Source of the DNA: Lolium rigidum
Lineage: Eukaryota; Streptophyta; Magnoliopsida; Poales; Poaceae
Assembly: GCF_022539505.1 (NCBI RefSeq)
Contig: NC_061509.1
Span: forward strand, 35,220,334-35,284,333
Direction: 5' to 3'
DNA: 64,000 nt
The position numbers and the translations under genes were made by a program. Under the pieces are notes generated by a model. That model was given only the letters and a program-made list of their open reading frames with translations, made no database searches and was not told the origin of the DNA. Shown piece after piece: positions 54,877 through 64,000 of this stretch; position 1 is the stretch's first letter, and every line of letters begins with the position of its first letter.

Positions 54877-55030
54877 TCTTTCTTCCCGCCACTTTCTTCC
54901 CGCCTCTTTCTTCCCGCCACTTTCTTCCCGCCACTTTCTTCCCGCCACTTTCTTCCCGCCTCTTTCTTCCCCCCACTTTCTTCCCGCCTCTTTCTTCCCG
55001 CCTCCTGTCTTCCCGCTCCCATTTTCCCGC
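54877..55030. repeat. tttcttcccgcc short tandem repeat in CACTA-2
   Basis: About ten units of roughly 12-13 bp (tttcttcccgcca or tttcttcccgcct) lie just upstream of the accessory gene. Confidence 0.88.
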
Positions 55031-55103
55031 CATTTGTCACTACATACAGGTAGCCCGGCTTGGTCATCATTATCACATCTCTACAATCTCTCATCACTCT
55101 CTC

Positions 55104-55669
55104 ATGGCTTCCACCGCACCCACTCTAACCTACCAGCAGGTGGAGGAGCTTTGCGCCTCGAACTACCCTTGCCCACCGGGCTACCGCGTCCCTCGCCGGG
55201 CCGGAGCCTAAGCGCCGGCGGCGTGCCGGTCCCTCCCGTCCCTCAGGGTACTGCGCGCCGGGTGGCCATCACTAACCACTACTACCTCGACCTCATGCCG
55301 GAGCAGCGGATGAATCCCCGCTGGCATCCCGATAACCAGCATACTTGGGACGCCTTCTTCATCAATCGGCGTGAGAGGGCGCTCGCCGGGTATGAGGAGG
55401 ACGGTCCGCCTCCGGAAACTTCCACGAGGCCGGCCGTCGGCTATGGTGGTACGGCCGGACTCGCGGAGCGTCATGGACTACATCACGGCCGGCGATATCC
55501 CCGCCTGCGCTACCCTCGGTTCGAGCCACGAGCGCCGCCCGACGACGACGGCGACGACAGCGGTGGACGACGACGGCGGCAACTTAGAAGGAGACGACTA
55601 CCGGTACAACGGCGGCGGCTATGAAGACTACGAGTATGCATATTATACGCCTAGGCAGGAGTATGACTA
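55104..55669 (+). pseudogene. Accessory gene of unknown function (CACTA-2 copy)
   Basis: The ATG at 55104 gives a start MASTAPTLTYQQVEELCASN that matches the CACTA-1 gene at 43002, followed by YPCPPGYRVP. It then continues in other frames with SLSAGGVPVPPVP, AITNHYYLDLMPEQRMNPRW, FFINRRERALAGYEEDGPP and an acidic, Tyr-rich end with RQEYD. Frame changes fall near 55195 and 55420. It faces the transposase gene (convergent), whereas the CACTA-1 copy follows its transposase in the same direction. Function unknown. Confidence 0.65.
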
Positions 55670-55925
55670 AATCACTCCAAATTTCATGTATGCAGGAGTA
55701 TGACTTAGTCACTCCAAATTTCCCGTATGCAGGAGTATGACTGAATCACTCCAAATTTCATGTATCATCAGTGCTATCTCGAGAATATTGAATCATTCGA
55801 AAATGGACACCAAACACATCACGGGTAATATAATTCACATGATCCATTCATCAAAGTTTGGTACAATAAATTATTACACATCATTTCTTTCCTTGTGTCC
55901 CTGCTTGCTTACGATTGTGCCGTAT
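55670..55925. other. Spacer between accessory gene and transposase in CACTA-2
   Basis: A unit of about 30 bp (gcaggagtatgacttagtcac type) is repeated three times at 55652-55760. No gene. Confidence 0.65.
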
Positions 55926-58900
55926 TCATGGAGCATCCTCATCATTTAACTTAATGCTTGGGTCGGTGTTCACTTTGAAGGGCGGAATTTCAGCAAACAT
56001 ATTATAATCTTCCGACATGTCTGTCTTGTCCTCCACTCCCACGATGTTTCTTTTCCCCGAAAGAACAATGTGGCGCTTTGGATCATCGCATGATGTACTG
56101 ATCGTTTTCTTATCTTTCCGTTTCCTCGGTTTGCTACTCATGTCCTTCACATAGAAAACCCGAGCGACATCTTTCGCTAGGACGAATGGTTCGTCAAGGT
56201 AACCAAGATTGTTGAAATCCACCATTGTCATTCCGTATTGCTGGTCCACCTTTACCCCACCTCCTGTTAGCTTGAACCATTTGCACCGGAACAAAGGGAC
56301 CCTAAAGGAGGGTCCATAGTCAAGTTCCCATATCTCCTCTATGTAACCATAATATGTGACCTTTTGCCCATTCTCGGTTGCTTGCATCAAAGCGGACACC
56401 ACTGTTTTGGTTGGTGCTCTTTTTATCTTGGGCGATCGTGTAAAATGTATTCCCATTTATCTCGTACCCTTGGAAAGTCGTTATAGTCGAAGATGGTGTC
56501 TTGGCCAACATGTACAGCTGATCTACAACATGATCATCATTCATTAAATGTTTTCTCAACCAACCGCCGAAAGTCTCCATGTGGGCCTTCCTAATCCAGG
56601 ATTCGAGCTTCCCGGGGTTGTCCGAGCGTAAAATATTCTTGTGTTTCTCAAAGTACGGAGCCACCAAGCTGGAATTGGTCGGAAGCTGTGTGGTGTGCTT
56701 CGGTCGGAGAATGGCCGTCCATACATATCTTTGATTTCCTTCCGATCGTGCCTTTTCCACTTAGTCTCCCCTCGTGCCGCGATCGAGGAAGACCAATCGG
56801 CTTAAGGTCGGGAACAAAGTCAACACAAAACTCAATTACCTCCTCATTTCCATAGCCCTTGGCGATGCTTCCTTCCGGCCTAGCACGGTTACGAACATAT
56901 TTCTTTAATATTCCCATGAACCTCTCGAAGGGGAACATATTGTGTAGAAATACAGGACCGAGAATGGAAATCTCATCGACTAGGTGAACCGGGAGGTGCG
57001 TCATAATATTGAAGAAGGATGGCGGGAACACCAACTCGAAACCGACAAGACATTGGATCACATCGTTCCGTAACCGTGGTAGAACTTCTGGATTGATTAC
57101 CTTCCGAGAGATTGCATTGAGGAATGCACATAGCTTCACAATGGCTACTCGAACATTTTCCGGCAGGAGCCCCCTCAAAGCAATCGGAAGCAATTGCGTC
57201 ATAATCACGTGGCGGTCGTGAGACTTCAGGTTTTGGAACTTTTTCTCCGCCATGTTTATTATTCCCTTTATATTGGACGAGAATCCTGATGGGACCTTCA
57301 TACTTGCTCAGGCATTCAAAAAAGATGACCTTCTCTTCTTTGGTCAGAGCGTAGCTGGCACAACCTTGAAACTGTTCCGGATGCCGGTCATCGGGGTCTT
57401 TCAAACTTTGCTGGTCCTGCCGTGCTTCCTTTGTATCATTTGACTTCCCATACACGCCCAAGAAGCTTAGGAGGTTCACGCAAATATTCTTCGTAACGTG
57501 CATCACGTCGATTGCAGAGTGGACTTCTAGGACTTTCTAATATTCTAGCTCCCAGAATATAGATTTCTTCTTCCACATGGCTGCGTGCCCGTCAGCTCCC
57601 TTTGAAACTGATTGTCCGCCAGGACCCTTTCCAAAGATGACTTTCAAATCCTTGACCATATCAAATACCTCAACAACGAGTGTGTTCCGCGAGGCTTCGG
57701 CCGGTGATCTGCCTTGCCGTTGTAATGCTTGCCTTTCTTTCTTACTCGGATGACCTTTCGGAAGAAATCGACGATGCCCAAGGTACACGTTCTTCTTACA
57801 ATTTGGCAAATGTACACTTTCGGTCTCATGTAAGCAGTGCGTGCATGCATTGTATCCCTTATTTGACGAGTCCCGAAAGGTTACTAAGAGCAGGCCAATC
57901 GTTGATGGTTACGAAAAGCAACGCTCGTAGGTCAAATTCCTCTTCTTTGTGCTCATCCCACACACGGACACCGGGTCTGCCCCACAGCTGTAAAAGTTCA
58001 TCAACTAATGGCCTTAGGTACACATCGATGTCGTTGCCGGGTTGCTTCGGACCTTGGATGAGCACTGGCATCATAATGAACTTCCGCTTCATGCACAACC
58101 AAGGAGGAAGGTTGTAGATGCATAGAGTCACGGGCCAGGTGCTATGGCTGGAGCTCTGCTCTCCAAAAGGATTCATGCCATCCGTACTTAGACCAAATCT
58201 TATGTTCCTTGCGTCAGCTGCAAAATCTTTGAACTCTCTGTCTATCTTTCTCCATTGCGTTCCATCTGCGGGGTGTCTCAACTCCCCGTCCGACTTACGG
58301 TCCTCTTTGTGCCATCGCAACAACTTGGCATGCTCTTTGTTCCTGAACAGACGTTTCAACCGTGGTATTATAGGAGCATACCACATCACCTTGGCGGGAA
58401 CCCTCTTCCCGGGTTTCCGGCCCTCAACATCGTCACCGGGGTCATCGCCTCCGATCTTATAACGTAATGCGAGTGCATACCGGGCATTAATTCAAATTCT
58501 CGTATTCACCGCGGTAGAGGATGCGATCGTTGATGCATGCATGTATCTTCGAACCTCTAAACCTAGAGGGCGAGACAACCTTCTTTGCTTCGTACGTATC
58601 GGCGGGCAACTCGTTATTCTTTGGAAACATATTCTTCAACATTTTCAGCAAGTTTTCAAATGCCGAGTCAGCTACACCTGCTCGTGCCTTCCATTTCAGC
58701 AAATCCGAGTGTGCAGCCCAGCTTTTTCAGACCATCATCGCATCCGGGTACAGCGCCTTCCGTGATCCTCTAACATGCGATCCAAATTCTCCCTCTCCTT
58801 TTCGGTTTCGCAGCGTCTCCGTGCATCGGCAATGGTCCGACCAAGATCATCAACGGGATCATCACGTGCCTCTTCTTCACCTTCCCCTTCACCTTCCCCT

Positions 58901-59240
58901 TCACCTTCGAGCATCCTCCATGAAAGTATCACCGAAATGAGCAAGATAGCTTTCATCGATGAAATCATCCCCTTCTTCATCTTCTTCCATTATAACCCCT
59001 CTTTCTCCATGCTTGGTCCAACAATTATAGCTTGGCATGAAACCGTGCCGAAGCAGGTGCATGTGAACATCTCTTGAGGAAGAGTAACCCTTCGATTCTT
59101 ACGGTTAACACATGGACAGATAACAAAACCCCCTGCTTGTTCGCATTAGCCACTACGAGGAAATCTTTCAAACCCGTAGTGAACTCGCCGGAGAGTCGGT
59201 TACCGTACATCCATTGCCGATTCATCCGCATTATTATAAT
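55926..59240 (-). pseudogene. CACTA-2 TNP2-type transposase, frameshifted
   Basis: Same domain order as in CACTA-1: transposase-associated domain (MRMNRQWMYGNRLSGEF), acidic linker with short Glu-Gly repeats (58870-58915), the Transposase_21 region with FGLSTDGMNPFGE, GNDIDVYLRPLVDELLQLW and a following Cys/His segment, DUF4218 (FNIMTHLPVHLVDEI, HNMFPFERFMG) and DUF4216 (FRCKWFKLTGGG, YLDEPFVLAKDVARVFYVKD). It ends at 55926 with KLNDEDAP and a stop. Frames are longer than in CACTA-1: one runs 58389-57859 and another 57301-56648. Shifts lie near 59110, 58700, 58480, 57860, 57650, 57310, 56650 and 56430. Confidence 0.88.
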
Positions 59241-59560
59241 ATAAAATATATAATTAACCATCATGCATTTGTTAAACTAACTAGCTACAAACAATATAAA
59301 TTAAACAATGAACTACACACATGCATATTTTATCAATGACACATCAAAGGTTCAAGTTGCTAACCGCGATCGAGGAGGAAAAAATAAATGAGAAAGCTCA
59401 AGTGTGGCTCCAACACTTCATATCATGTTTGTTTCATGCTCTTGGGGCATTTCATCAAACATCTTATGTGCATAAGAGGAACCAAAAGCAAACCTAACAC
59501 CCACTTGTGAAGTTTGTGAAGAGAATGGCTCCAAATGGCTAAGTGTTGGCTGCTGGATGG

Positions 59561-59570
59561 GTATATATAG
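59561..59570 (-). promoter_or_regulatory. TATA box of the CACTA-2 transposase gene
   Basis: The minus strand reads ctatatatac, about 9 bp inside the right array. Just downstream (59532-59550) is an atggctaagtgt phrase that CACTA-1 also has at 47228-47239. Confidence 0.65.
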
Positions 59571-59578
59571 GGGAGGGG

Positions 59579-59815
59579 CTTTAGTCGCGGTTGGCCCGGC
59601 AAACCGCGACTAAAGGCCTCGAGCACCTTTAGTCGCGGTTGGCCGGGCCAACCGCGACTAAAGCCCCCACGTGCACCCAGCTGGCCACCGAGCGCCCTGG
59701 GCCCAGGCCTTTGGTCGCGGTTCGCCTCCCGAACCGCGACTAAAGGTCCCATTAGTCGCGGTTCCTATAGCTTCGCGATTTATGGGCTGGACGGAAGCCT
59801 GTTTTTCTACCAGTG
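59579..59815. repeat. CACTA-2 right subterminal and terminal repeats
   Basis: Inverted pairs tttagtcgcggttggcccgg / aaccgcgactaaagg occur three times, then the end tttttctaccagtg. Confidence 0.88.
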
Positions 59816-59818
59816 TTG

Positions 59819-60096
59819 ATCACTCTTGTTATCTGAATAATCCTGTTTGTCGTCAATGTTAGTTTCAGTTAGGGTTAGTTTAGGTCATCTGACCTTTTCT
59901 GTTTCCACGTAAGGTATGAATATAATAAATGTTGAACACTTGACTAAAGCTTCCGTCCATGATCATTAGGCATGACCCTGCACACGTGAATCCCGTTTCC
60001 TGTGTCAGCCATAATTAGCATTGCATGTACTATGCTTGAGAGCTGAACGCTGTGCTTGCCACTCTTGATCGATGTCCAGCCGGGTGGCTCCGGCTT
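59819..60096. other. Intergenic DNA between CACTA-2 and the TRIM
   Basis: A short minus-strand frame (60099-59944, MKPEPPGWTSIKSGKHSVQL) ends at a normal stop and might be the last exon of an old gene. It is too short to identify. Confidence 0.4.
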
Positions 60097-60101
60097 CATA
60101 C

Positions 60102-60433
60102 TGTTAAGCACTAGCCACTTGAACCAAAAGTCCGAACTGATAGAAAGGGCTAGGCAATCCACATATACACTTCACAACACTCCCACTCGCGTGTGACGGG
60201 AGAAGAGAAAGTCAACACGTGAAAGAAGAAGAGCACACCGAAACAGCGGTGGCTAAAGAGGGGGGGGGGGCAACAGCAATTTTTAGGCTTAATTGCGAAA
60301 ACCATGTGAAAGACAGGATTTGAACTTGAGACCTGGGGCTCTGATACCATGTTAAGCTTCATGCACTAGCCACTTGAACCAAAAATCCGAACTGATAGAA
60401 AGGGCTAGGCAATCCACATATACACTTACAACA
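60102..60433 (-). mobile_element. TRIM/SMART-type mini LTR retrotransposon (332 bp)
   Basis: Terminal repeats of 78 bp (60102-60179) and 84 bp (60350-60433) begin tgttaagc and end acaaca. They are flanked by perfect catac duplications (60097-60101 and 60434-60438). On the minus strand a tggtatcagagcccc primer-binding site for initiator tRNA-Met abuts the 5' LTR (60335-60349), and a purine-rich gagtgggag abuts the 3' LTR. The internal region of 170 bp has no coding capacity. This is the layout of the small grass LTR elements known as TRIM or SMART. Confidence 0.92.
60335..60349 (-). promoter_or_regulatory. TRIM primer-binding site (initiator tRNA-Met)
   Basis: The minus strand is tggtatcagagcccc, a perfect match to the standard site, directly at the LTR edge. 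Confidence 0.9.
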
Positions 60434-60438
60434 CATAC

Positions 60439-61555
60439 TAGAAGACAGTGGATGGCTGCAACAGGTATTGGAGCACTAAGGTAAACCACCTCCACAGAAG
60501 TAGTGGTCATCGGTGTTGCATTGTAGATGGGGTAATCACAGACAACAATGTGGAGGCGTCGCGACTTGGTCAAACTGGCAAACAGGTGGCAGGCGCCAGT
60601 CCAGCGCTACTACTGACATCATCTCCGTGGCATCAGGGCTCCAGCATTCCATCAAACAGGGCATGGGCATGGTGGTGATGTAGCCGGTCGAATTAGAAAG
60701 GACGACATCGGTGGCCTCCTTGATAATGTGGAACGATTCTGCGTTGATGAAATGCCGTGGCTTGTGTCGACGAGGTTGTTGATGTAGGGGGTCACCGCAA
60801 GTTGGCCAGGATATTAATTGTTGTTATTGATCGGAGAAGTGTATTGATCATGTTTGGGCTTTTCCAAATCTATAGGGTGACACACTAGTGCATGTAAAAT
60901 GTATACGTGAATTTTATAGTTTATCGATACATATTTCCACATATTTACCAATAATCTCCCTTATTTTGGCTATACCTCTAGAGAAGAGGAATTTCCCATT
61001 TTATGTATTTTTATCTTTTAAGAACCTAAAGGAAGTCAAATCGACCTAGAATTTTTCTAGGGTTAATATTTTGTGAAGACGATGACCTAGAGCATTGGAA
61101 CCTCATGAGCGGGCCTACCTGATTTGAATGCCTTGATGTTTCAAACTACAAGTATGTAACATCCCAAGTTTGCTAAATAAAATAAATGATAATTGTTCAT
61201 GTGCATTGCATGCATTTTCATTGAGCTTGAGAAAATTTTGCACTAAAAGTAATGAAGCAATCTGTACTAATGTTCTAGCTTTGCTCTAAATAAATTTTTG
61301 TCTCAAATAGAACTTTAAAAATGGGTCAAATTACCCTAAATATCCCAAAATACCTCGTGCATGGGCTAAGTACTTGATTGAGCCAGCGGAAGGCCTGCAT
61401 GTGAGTTTTTCGCCCGCGACGCGAAGTACGCGTAGAGGAGACGTACGGGAGGAGGTTGCTAGCATCTGCACATGCCGCGCGTGCAAACGGCCACGCGCCA
61501 CGTGGAGAGCATCGTTCGCGGATGGACCAGACCTTTGAGAAGGTTGATCTTTATT
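60439..61555. other. Intergenic DNA between the TRIM and the F-box gene
   Basis: 60440-60800 has gene-like base composition and a minus-strand frame (MTKSRRLHIVVCDYPIYNAT) cut by the TRIM, probably a broken gene. 60801-61140 is unremarkable. At 61156 tgtaacatcccaagttt resembles the start of a cereal gypsy LTR, but no end or duplication is found. 61400-61550 is GC-rich. Confidence 0.45.
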
Positions 61556-61972
61556 TAGTGGTACCCGGCATCATGAGCTTCACGTTCTTCTTTGCTACTC
61601 CAGAAATTGGTTCGGGCATCCAAGTTTTGTAATCAGCGTTGGGGATTTTAGGGGTGAAAGCAGGAGGAAGAGAAACGGAAGAGGGGTGGCCTGTGGAAAA
61701 GGCTGGCCCAGGCCCACAGTAGCTGAGAGGCTGAAGCTCATGAATCATGATGGATTACTTCAGGTTACCCAGCTCAGCTCGACCGAACAACCTCGCCCGT
61801 CCACGGCGCCGGCGGCTACCAAAGCTTCTTCTCCCTCCCGTTTCCAAGTCGATCGATGTGAGACCTCCTCTCAAAGTCTCTTTCTATTGTTCTTTGCGGG
61901 AAATCGTTATCTGGCTAGGTTTTTGTCCCTAATAAATTCGCGGCAGTGTTCAGGAATTAGCCTAGATTGACG
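61556..61972 (+). other. Upstream region and probable 5' UTR of the F-box gene
   Basis: 61770-61972 is pyrimidine-rich and fits a 5' leader. I see no strong TATA box. Short ORFs here are on both strands and not convincing. Confidence 0.45.
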
Positions 61973-63455
61973 ATGGATCCTTCAGAGAAGATTATTCCCC
62001 AAAGGTATGACATTACGTGCACTGTATTTGAACATGTCCGTTTGTGGATGGATTACTGTGTTAGCTCTTTTGTGGTGACAATTGGTTTAAGAAATTATAG
62101 TCTACTAAATAATTCATGTCCGTTTGCAGTTTACATCTCTTTGTCGATCGCTGCCAATTTTCATATGTTATGCTGGATGGATAGATCGATTGATGTGTTC
62201 AAATTCCAGGCTCGACCACGACAAGAAACCACGTGTGGTTGGCGGGACATGTTCCCCAGCACCGACTTCGGCGTCGGTGTCCAAGGTGCTCGGCGGTGAT
62301 GACCTCCTAATCGAGATCCTGCTCCGTGTCAACTTCCCCACCAGCCTAGTCTGCGCCGCCCTGGTGTGCAGGCGGTTGCTACGGCATGCATCTGACCCCG
62401 CATTCCTCCGCCGTTTCCGCGAGCTGAACCCACCCTGCATCCTCGGCTTCTACACCAACCCCTGGACACCACAGCGAACTCCACGTTTCTTCCCGATGCT
62501 GCCTCAGCCTCCAGAGCTTGCCGCCCTAATCCGTCGAGCAACCTCTTGCTTCGACAATTACCGAAGAGTACCAGCACTGTCGACCTACATCTCCGACTGC
62601 CGGAACGGCAACATCCTCTTCTCCCAAAGTGGAGTCATGAGGGGAGTGCTCAGCCTGCGTTGCTCTGAGAGAGGCATGGCCATCGTCCCAAAATTCCCAC
62701 CGCCCGAAACCGACAAGTTCTACAGTTACTGTCCAATCCTCTCAAAAGAAGATGATGACAGCCTGTCTTACTTGGCTGTGTTGGTGCAGTCTACCACGGA
62801 ATGTTCTATGGTGGAAAGAAAACATACAGTGCACGTATATATGCTGCGAGATGGTGTCTGGTGCATGCTCAACTCTGCCATAGGCCAGATCCCCCCTCCT
62901 TGTTTGGCACCAAAACCCGTGATCAGCAGCGATAAAATCTATATGCCATCTGGCAAGAGCGATGTTGTTGTCTTGGATTTGACGGCCTCATGTTACTCCA
63001 TAATTCATCTACCACAAGGTGTTGAGTATGGCCTTAAAAACACCATGTTTTCGCGGGCCAAGTGTGCTGCTGGCGTATATCTCGTCCAGATCAAGGAGCT
63101 CCAACTTTGCATCTGGCTCCACGAGAGTGACAGCTGGTTGCTAGTGGACACCATTTTCTTGGGTGACACGTGCCCTAGTTTGAGCATGCTGAGTTGCAAT
63201 ACTTCTCCGAAAATAAAAAATGTGGAGGATAATGCCGAGTTTATGCTCTTGGAGATGGATGGGTGCTTGTTTTACTTGGACATCAAGTGCAGGGCAATAC
63301 ACAAAGTGTATGAGATAACAAATAATGAACGAGGGTTCGGTGAAGTCTACCCTTTTATGATGATCTGGCCCCCCACGTTCCCTTTGCTCAAGGATGATCC
63401 ATCAAGGTTTGCCTCTGGGAATTTATATGTTTTCAATATATACTGCTCTTGTTAA
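61973..63455 (+). CDS. F-box protein gene (two exons)
   Basis: Predicted exons are 61973-62004 and 62210-63455 with a GT-AG intron; together they encode 425 aa. The frame passes intact across the junction (MDPSEKIIPQR joined to LDHDKKPRVVGG). An F-box is seen at about residues 39-80: GGDDLLIEILLRVNFPTSLV, then ALVCRRLLRHASDPAFLRRF. F-box proteins bind SKP1 and bring targets to SCF ubiquitin ligases. The rest has a repeat-like beta-rich composition as in many grass F-box proteins of unknown target, ending YPFMMIWPPTFPLLKDDPSR. An alternative single-exon start at 62124 is possible, but that sequence looks intronic. No frameshift or stop is present. Confidence 0.82.
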
Positions 63456-64000
63456 GGATTCAAATATTTGCAATGTGCCTTGGGTTTTTATTTTTCCTAT
63501 TTAATCCTTTGTTTCCATTTGTGCTTTGAGTGTTGAAATATGTAGGTTTCATCAACAGGTCATTGCAATCCATTAGTTGTGGACGCAATGCATTGTCACA
63601 CTTACAATCCTTATAAGTTTAACTATTCGTTCAGTAATCAGCACATTGCTTAGTATAGCTCTACAAATATCGGCGATAGGTATATGATTGACTCCATAAG
63701 ACATTTTTTTGGAATACTAGTTAAGCAACATTTGCGATGCTTTTCAGACCCATAAGATGATTACAAACGCTACTGTTCATGTTGTACAAGCACAATTTCT
63801 TTGGACAAGGAAAAGATGTCCATGCCAAGTGCTGTTGCACTATTCATGTTGTACAAGGAAAATTTCCTTGAGCAATTGTATTATTGTTCATTGGGGCAAC
63901 TCTACCAATGGTGCAATTGTCTCCAGCTTTCTTGTCAATTCTCTTAATTCATTGATGCTTAATTGTGTCCATCTTGATCCTTGATGGTTCCCTCTTCTTT
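63456..64000 (+). other. 3' UTR and downstream DNA of the F-box gene
   Basis: AT-rich, no clear polyadenylation signal. gttcatgttgtacaag recurs at about 63775 and 63842. No further gene. Confidence 0.45.

Larger units (their letters stand above)
48739..59815 (-). mobile_element. CACTA-2: complete-ended En/Spm-type DNA transposon (11.1 kb)
   Basis: Ends are cactggtggaaaa and tttttctaccagtg, flanked by the perfect 3-bp duplication ttg (48736-48738, 59816-59818). Its subterminal motif is tttagtcgcggttgg / aaccgcgactaaagg, a variant of that in CACTA-1. Gene order parallels CACTA-1: transposase at the right (leftward) and Ptta-Ulp1 gene at the left (leftward), with an accessory gene and an internal array between. 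All large genes are frameshifted. Confidence 0.93.

Noticed and set aside
60335..60349. tRNA-like match considered as a tRNA gene
   Set aside because: Only the 3'-end complement is present; it is a retroelement primer-binding site.
61156..61400. Possible LTR beginning tgtaacatcccaag
   Set aside because: Only the first bases resemble an LTR; no matching end, second copy or target duplication was found.
61551..61748. Minus-strand ORF upstream of the F-box gene
   Set aside because: No recognisable motif; lies in the presumed promoter of the F-box gene.

Overview
This window is grass genomic DNA of the Triticeae type (wheat, Aegilops or barley lineage). That assignment rests on long stacks of nested LTR retrotransposons, very large CACTA transposons with subterminal repeats of the tttagtcccggtt / tttagtcgcggtt kind, spliced coding sequences and an L1-type LINE. 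It is an inference from repeat style; no species marker was seen. Almost all of the 64 kb is transposable-element DNA. Only one good host-gene candidate is present, a two-exon F-box gene at 61973-63455 (+).

Layout. 1-27400 is a four-level nest. The oldest layer is an LTR (element IV, +) whose halves lie at 1-108 and 26307-27400. It was split by a Ty3/gypsy element (element III, -), which keeps a 375-bp LTR, a gag start, an integrase C-terminus and two spliced ORFs antisense to its pol. Element III was hit three times: by element I (217-12550, -, TSD gatag), a gag-only element with 5-kb LTRs; by element II (12621-20019, +, TSD ccacg/ccatg), a gag-bearing element without pol; and by a solo LTR (24068-25636, TSD tcgac).

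28508-34116 is a near full-length LINE (-, 16-bp TSD) with ORF1, endonuclease, reverse transcriptase and RNase H, broken by stops and frameshifts. 35059-47534 (TSD att) and 48739-59815 (TSD ttg) are two complete-ended CACTA transposons. Each has a leftward TNP2-type transposase gene at its right end and a leftward second gene joining a plant En/Spm (Ptta) domain to a Ulp1-like C48 protease domain at its left. Between these genes lie accessory genes (an AP2/ERF-like reading frame and a small Triticeae-type gene of unknown function) and internal copies of each element's own subterminal repeats next to TATA boxes. 60102-60433 is a 332-bp TRIM/SMART-type mini LTR retrotransposon (TSD catac).

The most interesting signals: the CACTA elements repeat their terminal array-plus-TATA arrangement internally; a tandem pair of hairpins with compensatory base changes lies in element II; element III carries intact spliced antisense ORFs; both CACTA elements keep the H, D and C of a Ulp1 protease; and a 3' sequence motif is shared by the gypsy element and the LINE. 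I saw no rRNA, tRNA gene or CRISPR array. I found no clearly new multi-gene system; the CACTA gene-array architecture is the best candidate for follow-up.
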